Shown here: one piece after another, positions 1 through 4,722 of the stretch
Layout of the letters: each line of letters opens with the position of its first letter
Numbering within the stretch: position 1 is the stretch's first letter
Assembly (NCBI GenBank): GCA_964416645.1
Contig: CAYQEZ010000059.1
Coordinates: 1-7,033, forward strand
Source: GCA-002282575 sp964416645
Lineage (GTDB): Bacteria > Pseudomonadota > Gammaproteobacteria > Thiomicrospirales > Thiomicrospiraceae
DNA: 7,033 nucleotides
Reading direction: 5' to 3'
Notes under the pieces: model-generated
Seen by the model: the letters and a program-made list of their open reading frames with translations, nothing else
The model's database searches: none
What the model was told of the DNA's origin: nothing
Position numbers and translations under genes: made by a program

Positions 1-78
1 TGACTAAGTATTTATAGCTATTGTGGTAATTGACAAAAAGATCATATATCCATTGTCATTCCTAGTCGCACCTTCTTA

Positions 79-117
79 AAAAACAAATCTAAATGAAATT
101 GATTGACATTTGTTTTT
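79..117. repeat. Perfect 10-bp inverted repeat around the P1 -35
   Basis: AAAAACAAAT at 79-88 is the exact reverse complement of ATTTGTTTTT at 108-117, with 19 bp between the arms. The repeat spans the -35 hexamer (103-108), so it could be an operator or the remnant terminator of a gene to the left. Both arms are simple AT-rich sequence, so chance is a real alternative. The receptor promoter has no equivalent. Confidence 0.3.
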
Positions 118-131
118 GGTTTATGTATTCT
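91..131 (+). promoter_or_regulatory. Promoter P1 of the 165-aa hypothetical gene
   Basis: TTGACA at 103-108 is a consensus -35. After a 17-bp spacer, TATTCT at 126-131 is a 4/6 match to the -10 consensus. The 20 bp at 91-110 match 17 of 20 bases with the -35 region of the receptor promoter at 4594-4613, including an identical GATTGACATT. Transcription would start near 138, giving a leader of roughly 97 nt. I see no convincing Fur box here, although the shared block may itself be an operator. The promoter is inferred from sequence only. Confidence 0.6.
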
Positions 132-165
132 TCACCTCAACAAGCCAAGTTGCTTAGTTTTTAAT

Positions 166-201
166 CTAGCCAGCCAAGACAAAATGTCGGTAGCCAGCCA
201 A
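166..201 (+). promoter_or_regulatory. Leader repeat element, copy 1 (TAGCCAGCCA / GACA-TGTC dyad)
   Basis: This 36-nt element lies in the predicted 5' leader of the gene at 235. It has a TAGCCAGCCA unit (167-176), a small dyad GACA-AAA-TGTC (178-188), then GG and a second TAGCCAGCCA unit (191-200). A second copy lies at 4654-4687 in the receptor leader. The two differ by a 2-nt length change and a few substitutions, all in or beside the dyad; both direct-repeat units are intact. Each copy starts 69 nt upstream of its start codon (235 and 4723). I do not recognise it as a known riboswitch or leader family. A direct-repeat protein-binding site, an RNA regulator site or an sRNA target are all possible. 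Confidence 0.65.
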
Positions 202-234
202 AGTGTTTAGCCTAAAACAGTGAGGTAAGTCGAT

Positions 235-732
235 ATGATGTCAGTTCAACCAGTTAGCCTGTTATCTTCACCTAAGGTCATGCCAGAGTTGACGCTCACC
301 CATCAAGAAGTAGAACGCTTCAGAATCTGTTGGGATGAAATGCAGTCATTAGAGGAGTTTATGCCTTTACTGCAATGCTATGGTTTACATGTCAATATTC
401 CTAAAGCCTACCGTTTACTAGGTTGGGATAGGGCTGTTCCCATGTCACGTCGTGCGTTCGCGCAATTATTACGCGATTTGTTTAACCAAGATTTTATCGA
501 TTTGTCTGCTTACGAAGCTTTCTCGCAATTAGCAATTGACGAGATTTGGTTGGTCGCTCATCCGTCGTTAGCTCAGTCGATTATGACCGTCGAAGGTTTC
601 TCCGACATTAAGCACATGCTGTTTACTTTGGTTGGCCCCGTTGAGCCGCGCCATCAGCGACGTTGGCAAAATACTGTCTTTAAAGTCATTCATGATGACC
701 AATTTTATGGCGCTAGTGATACTTATCATTAG
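235..732 (+). CDS. Hypothetical protein, 165 aa, apparently co-regulated with the heme receptor
   Basis: I do not recognise this protein. It has no signal peptide and no membrane segment, so it is probably cytoplasmic. It is rich in aromatic residues, has seven histidines (including His23, His52 and the C-terminal His165) and two cysteines (Cys32, Cys48), and looks mainly helical in the first two thirds. GAGGT at 222-226 supports the ATG at 235 (8-nt gap); the adjacent ATG at 238 is almost equally good. A hairpin and an intrinsic terminator follow, so it is probably transcribed alone. Its promoter and leader share two conserved blocks with those of the receptor at 4723, which implies the same regulatory response. 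A role in heme or iron handling is therefore inferred from context only. It does not resemble HutX, HugZ or HemP as I know them. It is likely a real gene because it has a promoter, a ribosome-binding site and a terminator. Confidence 0.8.
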   Translation: MMSVQPVSLLSSPKVMPELTLTHQEVERFRICWDEMQSLEEFMPLLQCYGLHVNIPKAYRLLGWDRAVPMSRRAFAQLLRDLFNQDFIDLSAYEAFSQLAIDEIWLVAHPSLAQSIMTVEGFSDIKHMLFTLVGPVEPRHQRRWQNTVFKVIHDDQFYGASDTYH

Positions 733-750
733 GTCACCTTGTGTAAGCTC

Positions 751-776
751 CATATCAGAACTAGCTCTCTGATGTG
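751..776 (+). other. Hairpin in the 3' untranslated region of the hypothetical gene
   Basis: CATATCAGA (751-759) can pair with TCTGATGTG (768-776), giving a 9-bp stem with one T-G wobble and an 8-nt loop. It lies between the stop codon at 732 and the terminator hairpin at 782-799. It has no T-run of its own, so it is not a terminator by itself. It may protect the 3' end or act together with the next hairpin. Confidence 0.45.
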
Positions 777-781
777 TTTGG

Positions 782-806
782 CTCCTAGTTTACTAGGAGT
801 CTTTTT
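782..806 (+). terminator. Rho-independent terminator after the hypothetical gene
   Basis: CTCCTAGT (782-789) and ACTAGGAG (792-799) are perfect complements around TT, in practice a 7-bp stem with a TTTA loop. A T-rich tract including five consecutive Ts (802-806) follows. It lies 50 nt after the stop codon at 732 and about 60 nt before the next likely promoter. This separates the hypothetical gene from the pseudoazurin operon. Confidence 0.8.
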
Positions 807-865
807 ATTCGTTATCCAGCCTAACTAGATTGCTCTTTATGGTCAAAAGCGATATTGGGTTAATT

Positions 866-894
866 TAGTGACATTAGTACACATTTAATATAAT
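866..894 (+). promoter_or_regulatory. Promoter of the pseudoazurin-hmuUV-tonB operon
   Basis: A perfect -10 TATAAT lies at 889-894. The -35 is weak: TAGTGA (866-871) at 17-bp spacing, or GTGACA (868-873) at 15 bp. The string GTGACATT here is close to the TTGACATT found at the other two promoters, but I see neither the leader repeat element nor a clear Fur box. Start of transcription would be near 900, giving a very short leader of about 15 nt that carries AGAGGA (903-908) as ribosome-binding site. Confidence 0.5.
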
Positions 895-915
895 CAATAA
901 ACAGAGGAATTTACA

Positions 916-1362
916 ATGAATAAATTAGCAACTCTTGCTATTGCAGGTGTTACATCGTTAGTTAGCTTTATGAGTTATGCAGCCAATCACGAAATTCATA
1001 TGCTTAACTCTGGTAAAGATGGCTCAATGTTATTTGAACCAGCTTTTATTAAAGCCGCTGTTGGTGACACCATTACGTTTTTACCAACGCAAAAAGGGGC
1101 ACACAATACCGAGTCTATTTTAGTTCCAGATGGCGCTAAAACTTGGAAAAGTGGTTTTGATGTGAAACATGAAATTACCGTCGATAAAGAAGGGGTTTAT
1201 CTTTATGTTTGTACCCCTCATCGTTCTTTAGGCATGGTTGGTGTTATTCAAGTAGGTAAAGCAACCAATTTAGATGCAGCCAAAGCACTGGTTGCTAGCG
1301 AAGAGAAAAAAATGGGAGCTGGTAAAGGTCGCTTCCAAAAAGCAATGGATGAGGTTAAATAA
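916..1362 (+). CDS. Pseudoazurin (periplasmic type 1 blue copper protein)
   Basis: This is a 148-aa cupredoxin. A signal peptide occupies about residues 1-22, with cleavage near SYA/AN, giving a mature protein of about 126 aa, typical of pseudoazurins. All four type 1 copper ligands are visible: His63 (in GAHN), then Cys99, His102 and Met107 in the CTPH...GM loop with the family's spacing. The helical C-terminal tail (about 116-148) is also typical. Known pseudoazurins are periplasmic electron carriers, for example to nitrite or nitrous oxide reductase or cytochrome c peroxidase. No such enzyme is nearby; instead the gene is first in an operon with a heme ABC transporter. AGAGGA at 903-908 supports the start. 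The family call is firm; its job in heme uptake is unknown. Confidence 0.92.
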   Translation: MNKLATLAIAGVTSLVSFMSYAANHEIHMLNSGKDGSMLFEPAFIKAAVGDTITFLPTQKGAHNTESILVPDGAKTWKSGFDVKHEITVDKEGVYLYVCTPHRSLGMVGVIQVGKATNLDAAKALVASEEKKMGAGKGRFQKAMDEVK

Positions 1363-1364
1363 TA

Positions 1365-1913
1365 ATGAAAATTATCCGTGATAATCAAGCATGGGCAGTG
1401 CCGGCATTAATGCTGGCTTCTGCTTTGGTGGCGTCTTTAGTAACTTATATGGCACTAAAAACGACATTAACAAGTCAAGAAATGACTCAGCCAGCCCCCA
1501 TGTCAGAGCAAATGCCGAGTTCAATGACAAAAAAAGTTAATGATATGACAGAGTATGAGCTGATCTTGTCAGAAAATTTGCCCAAGATGATGCATGTTGT
1601 TTTTGCGAATCAAGAAAAGCTAGGCATTAGTGTCGATCAGCGCAAGGCGTTAGATGAATTGATGGCGGATCATCCTGCAAAAGTGATGCCTATTTTTGCG
1701 CAATCGGTTGATCTTGAAAAGCAACTGGGTAAACAAATTGTTCAAGATGGGGCAAGTGCTGAATCGATAAGCGCACAATTAAAGCAACTCAGTGATTGGA
1801 AGCTAGAAGCCACGAATATTCATATTAGCTGTGTACAAAAGTTAAGAGCCATTTTAAGCCAAGAACAGTATCAGCAATTATTAATGCTATTGCCAGCGGC
1901 GGGTAAACATTAA
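1365..1913 (+). CDS. Membrane-anchored, Met-rich periplasmic protein (possibly LTxxQ/CpxP-Spy-like)
   Basis: This 182-aa protein has one N-terminal hydrophobic segment (about residues 10-31) that may be an uncleaved anchor or a signal peptide. A Met- and Pro-rich stretch follows (about 39-61), then a mostly helical domain. Near the C-terminus LSQEQYQQLL resembles the LTxxQ motif of the Spy/CpxP and periplasmic metal-sensor families; an earlier segment (GISVDQRKALDEL) looks similar. The match is weak and I would not rely on it. Several Met and His residues and one Cys (in HISC) could bind metal or heme, but this is inference. The gene begins 2 nt after the pseudoazurin stop, with GAGG at 1351-1354, and overlaps hmuU by 1 nt, so translation is probably coupled. 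It sits where a HmuT-type heme-binding protein would be expected, but it is not an obvious HmuT. Confidence 0.75.
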   Translation: MKIIRDNQAWAVPALMLASALVASLVTYMALKTTLTSQEMTQPAPMSEQMPSSMTKKVNDMTEYELILSENLPKMMHVVFANQEKLGISVDQRKALDELMADHPAKVMPIFAQSVDLEKQLGKQIVQDGASAESISAQLKQLSDWKLEATNIHISCVQKLRAILSQEQYQQLLMLLPAAGKH

Positions 1914-3004
1914 TGAGTCTAGATGCCGCCGTTATTGAACCCGAAAGCCAAGATTCGTCTTGGCTGCGCTTTTTACATTCTTGGAAAGTTAAAAGTGCAT
2001 GGCTTTTGGTAATGCTAATGTTCTTATTGTCGGCATCATTTTATGCTTTGTTGGTTGGTGCTTTTAAGATTGATTCTGATGCATTGCTTGCTTGGCTAAT
2101 GGGTAATACCATATTAGTTGATCAACGCATGGTGCTGGAAGAAATCAGGTTTCCTAGGATTTTATTAGGGGTTTTGGTTGGTTCTAGTCTGGCTGTTGCA
2201 GGAGCGGTGATGCAAGGTTTGTTTCGCAACCCCTTAGCCGACCCTGGACTCATTGGTATTGCCAGCGGAGCCGCTTTGGGGGCAATCGTCTGGATTGTGT
2301 TGGCGTCTTATTTTCCTTGGTTAGCGGCACTTAAATTAATTTTCGGTGGTTACACCTTGCCGATGATGGCCTTTGTGGGGGGCATGTTAGTGACGCTCTT
2401 GGTTTTCTCGATGGGTTCAGCAGGTGGTGGTCGAGATACAACGGTGCAATTGCTGTTAGCTGGTTTGGCAATTAATGCCATTGCTGGAGCAGTGGCAGGG
2501 CTACTAACCTATATTGCCGACGACCAACAATTGCGCTCTATTACTTTTTGGCAGATGGGTTCTTTGGGTGGTATTGGGTGGTCAGATTTAACCATGATGT
2601 CTTCCATTATGATACCAGCAACGCTATTGCTTTGGTTATTGGCTAAGCCGCTCGATGCTATTTTATTGGGTGAATCAGTTGCAATGCACATGGGCGTTTC
2701 TGTTGCTCAGGTGCGCATTGCCATTATTGTATTGGGAGCTTTACTGGTAGGTGCGGCGGTTGCTATGTCGGGTATGGTAGGTTTTGTTGGGCTAATGGCA
2801 CCGCACATGGCGCGTATGCTATTGGGTGAGAGTCATCGATGGTTGTTACCAGGTTCGGCACTGATCGGTGCTTTGTTGGTATCTTTTGCGGATATTTTAT
2901 CGCGCACCTTAGTAGCACCGGCAGAAATACCCATTGGTTTGGTCACTGCGGCTATGGGTTCACCTTTCTTTTTATACCTTCTTTATCGTCGTCGGGTACT
3001 GTAA
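1913..3004 (+). CDS. hmuU: Heme ABC transporter permease, FecCD family
   Basis: This 363-aa polytopic inner-membrane protein has a hydrophilic N-terminus of about 28 residues followed by many hydrophobic segments, as in BtuC/HmuU-type permeases with about ten helices. Family landmarks are RFPR (79-82), GSSLAVAGAVMQGL (about 91-103) and RNPLADPG (105-112), a form typical of heme permeases. GMVGFVGLMAPHMARML near the C-terminus is the region that contacts the ATPase. It would move heme from the periplasm to the cytoplasm with HmuV. The start ATG overlaps the upstream stop (TAATG), and the stop overlaps the hmuV start in the same way, so the three genes are translationally linked. Length is normal. 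A cobalamin or siderophore substrate is less likely given the receptor and HmuS nearby. Confidence 0.92.
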   Translation: MSLDAAVIEPESQDSSWLRFLHSWKVKSAWLLVMLMFLLSASFYALLVGAFKIDSDALLAWLMGNTILVDQRMVLEEIRFPRILLGVLVGSSLAVAGAVMQGLFRNPLADPGLIGIASGAALGAIVWIVLASYFPWLAALKLIFGGYTLPMMAFVGGMLVTLLVFSMGSAGGGRDTTVQLLLAGLAINAIAGAVAGLLTYIADDQQLRSITFWQMGSLGGIGWSDLTMMSSIMIPATLLLWLLAKPLDAILLGESVAMHMGVSVAQVRIAIIVLGALLVGAAVAMSGMVGFVGLMAPHMARMLLGESHRWLLPGSALIGALLVSFADILSRTLVAPAEIPIGLVTAAMGSPFFLYLLYRRRVL

Positions 3005-3783
3005 TGAGTTGGCTAATTGATGATATTACCCTTAAAGCGGGTCGTAAAACCATTTTATCTGGGGTTAGCGCACCAATTAGCACAGGTAAACTGACCTGTT
3101 TGCTTGGACCAAATGGAGCGGGAAAGTCTAGCTTGCTTAAAGTTATGGTGGGTGAGCATAAGCCTACACACGGCAACATATGGTTTGAACACAAACCTTT
3201 ATCCAGTTATAAAGCAAAGTATTTGGCAAAACAGCGAGCCGTATTGCCACAATCGGCAGCGCTAGATATGCGCATGACAGCTGTTGAAGTGGTGATGTTG
3301 GGTCGTATGGCGTGGGATGAATCTAACAAAGTGGTGTTTGCCTTAGCACGGCAAGTAATGCATTTAACAGACACCATGCATTTGGCCGATAGAATGGCTA
3401 ATGTGCTTTCTGGCGGTGAGCAAATGCGTGTAAATTTAGCACGTTGTTTATTGCAGATTTGGTCTGTAGATGGTGACTTATCAGGACGCTGGTTATTATT
3501 GGATGAACCCTTAGCGCCATTGGATATTGCGCATCAATTAACCATGATGCGTCTGTTAAAACGCTTAGTTAGTCAACATGGGTTAAGTGTGGTGATGACG
3601 GTACATGATTTGAATATCGCATTGCACAATGCCGATGAAGTGCTACTTATGTCGCAAGGCAAGATGCACGCTTTTGGTTGTGCTAATGAAGTTTTAGTGT
3701 CTGAACATTTGGATGCTGTGTATGGTGTGCGCTCCGAAAAACTTCAATCAGGTCATCAAAGCTGGTTGATGTTTGATGTGTGA
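3004..3783 (+). CDS. hmuV: Heme ABC transporter ATP-binding protein
   Basis: This 259-aa ATPase is predicted to power HmuU at the inner membrane. Visible motifs are Walker A GPNGAGKS (35-42), Q-loop Gln83, signature LSGGEQMRVNLAR (135-147), Walker B WLLLDE (163-168) with the catalytic Glu168, D-loop APLD (171-174) and switch His201 in VMTVHD. All catalytic residues are intact. I chose ATG 3004 because it overlaps the hmuU stop (TAATG) and the protein begins at the usual place for HmuV. The reading frame is open further upstream to 2839, but that would add a 55-residue extension lying inside hmuU. The stop TGA is followed directly by an in-frame TAA. Confidence 0.94.
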   Translation: MSWLIDDITLKAGRKTILSGVSAPISTGKLTCLLGPNGAGKSSLLKVMVGEHKPTHGNIWFEHKPLSSYKAKYLAKQRAVLPQSAALDMRMTAVEVVMLGRMAWDESNKVVFALARQVMHLTDTMHLADRMANVLSGGEQMRVNLARCLLQIWSVDGDLSGRWLLLDEPLAPLDIAHQLTMMRLLKRLVSQHGLSVVMTVHDLNIALHNADEVLLMSQGKMHAFGCANEVLVSEHLDAVYGVRSEKLQSGHQSWLMFDV

Positions 3784-3798
3784 TAAAGTTTGTATGTT

Positions 3799-4584
3799 AT
3801 GGCAATGCATAGGCATCTGTTAAAAAGCAATAACGATTTTTTAACTGCAAATATCGCTGTATTTGCCTCTTTATGGGTTCATGCCTTGGCTTCTTGGTGG
3901 CTGTTTTACGAGCAAACCATCGAAGTCACAGCCGTGACTTCAAACAGTGCCATGATTATGCAAGTATTCGACGTTGACGTTCATTCAATAATCAATGTGC
4001 AAAAAAATATACAAAATCAACAACCAGAAAGTCGGCAGATACCGTCTGTTGCGCAAGTAAGGGCGGATAAGGATATGGCTGATGAGACGCTTATTCAGCC
4101 AGAAAAACGCCAGCCCACTGTGATGAATTTAAAAAAAAATTCAGTAGTATCCGTAGATGAGTCTAAAAACCATATAAAACCTGAAGTTTTACCCAGTGAT
4201 CGTAACGATATGTTACAAAAACAACAGTCATCGACCCAACAGGACAAGAGCAGGGCAGAGCATAATGCTTTGCAAGCTACAGAGGCTAAGCACGAAAATG
4301 CTTGGCATAACGACTATGATGCTAAGGTTGTTAGTGCCTTAAAAACCTGTACGCGTTATCCTGAGGAGGCTAGGGAAGAAGCCTTGTTTGGGCGTGTTGT
4401 GGTGTCTTTTGTGATGCATAGAGACGGACGCAGTCTGCACGCACAAATTGTGTCGCCAGCTCATGAGTTGCTAGAACAAGCTGCGATGGGGGCGATTGCT
4501 TGCTTGCCGCGTTTGCCTTTTCCCGCACAGGCAGATACCAACAGTCGAAGTTACCGTCTACCGATTGTGTTTTATGTTGAATAA
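3799..4584 (+). CDS. tonB: TonB-like energy transducer
   Basis: This protein is 261 aa from ATG 3799. It has one N-terminal membrane segment (about 17-38) containing Ser24-x3-His28, the SxxxH motif by which TonB contacts ExbB/ExbD. A long polar periplasmic linker (about 55-170) follows, rich in Gln, Lys, Asp and Ser and poor in the Glu-Pro/Lys-Pro repeats of classical TonB. The C-terminal TonB domain (about 175-261) contains YPEEAREEALFGRVVVSF and ends in YRLPIVFYVE. It should deliver proton-motive energy to the receptor at 4723; no exbB or exbD is in the window. Two cysteines in the C-terminal domain (Cys184, Cys235) could form a disulfide. The start is uncertain: TTG 3790, ATG 3799 and ATG 3805 are possible and the ribosome-binding site is weak. 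A run of nine As lies in the linker (4131-4139). Confidence 0.85.
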   Translation: MAMHRHLLKSNNDFLTANIAVFASLWVHALASWWLFYEQTIEVTAVTSNSAMIMQVFDVDVHSIINVQKNIQNQQPESRQIPSVAQVRADKDMADETLIQPEKRQPTVMNLKKNSVVSVDESKNHIKPEVLPSDRNDMLQKQQSSTQQDKSRAEHNALQATEAKHENAWHNDYDAKVVSALKTCTRYPEEAREEALFGRVVVSFVMHRDGRSLHAQIVSPAHELLEQAAMGAIACLPRLPFPAQADTNSRSYRLPIVFYVE

Positions 4585-4593
4585 ATATAATAC

Positions 4594-4638
4594 AAATAAG
4601 AATGATTGACATTAATATAAGTAATGAGTATCATCTTC
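4594..4638 (+). promoter_or_regulatory. Receptor promoter P2 with probable Fur box
   Basis: TTGACA (4606-4611), a 17-bp spacer and TATCAT (4629-4634) form a strong sigma-70 promoter. The 19 bp at 4620-4638 match the Fur consensus GATAATGATAATCATTATC at 13 positions, centred on the perfect dyad ATGA-GTA-TCAT (4624-4634), and cover the -10. Iron-bound Fur would then block transcription. The block at 4594-4613 is shared 17/20 with P1 at 91-110. Predicted transcription start is near 4641, leaving an 82-nt leader. The promoter begins just 9 bp after tonB, and I see no terminator between them, so read-through from the upstream operon is possible. Confidence 0.7.
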
Positions 4639-4653
4639 TTTAATTCACAAACA

Positions 4654-4687
4654 CTAGCCAGCCAGGACATTGTCGGTAGCCAGCCAA
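4654..4687 (+). promoter_or_regulatory. Leader repeat element, copy 2
   Basis: This is the second copy of the element at 166-201: TAGCCAGCCA (4655-4664), dyad GACA-T-TGTC (4666-4674), GG, and TAGCCAGCCA (4677-4686). It is 34 nt long and lies in the receptor leader, starting 69 nt before the start codon, as copy 1 does. AAGTTTGC and a T-run (4694-4699) follow at once. A similar AGCCAAGTTGCTT followed by a T-run occurs upstream of copy 1 (143-162). The one-base loop means the real hairpin could only be GAC-ATT-GTC, so a stable stem is doubtful and the direct repeats may be the functional part. Confidence 0.65.
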
Positions 4688-4722
4688 GTTTGCTTTTTTA
4701 AGCCAATCATGGAGCGCAGACT

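Noticed and set aside
31..58. Inverted repeat TGACAA / TTGTCA with a 16-bp gap near the left edge
   Set aside because: Six-base arms in AT-rich DNA are expected by chance and no gene or promoter is clearly attached to it.
184..210. Short upstream ORF (ATG to TAG, 8 codons, MSVASQSV) overlapping leader element copy 1, as a possible leader peptide
   Set aside because: There is no ribosome-binding site before it. Copy 2 has TTG in place of ATG, and the 2-nt length difference shifts the frame between the two repeats, so coding is not conserved.
1489..1496. A third AGCCAGCC match
   Set aside because: It is a single unit inside a coding sequence (Gln-Pro-Ala) with no second repeat and no dyad, so it is probably chance.
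2839..3003. Upstream extension of the hmuV reading frame
   Set aside because: It lies entirely within hmuU, adds 55 residues not found in this ATPase family, and the TAATG overlap at 3002-3006 gives a better start.
3790..3792. TTG as start of the tonB-like gene
   Set aside because: ATG at 3799 and 3805 are nearby in frame and no good ribosome-binding site favours TTG; it cannot be fully excluded.
4586..4591. TATAAT just after tonB as a second receptor promoter
   Set aside because: It has no good -35 at proper spacing, and the promoter at 4606-4634 is much stronger.
166..4687. The two leader elements as CRISPR repeats or a mobile miniature element
   Set aside because: There are only two copies 4.5 kb apart, with no spacers, no target-site duplications and no terminal inverted repeats. 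Their fixed spacing to start codons points to regulation.
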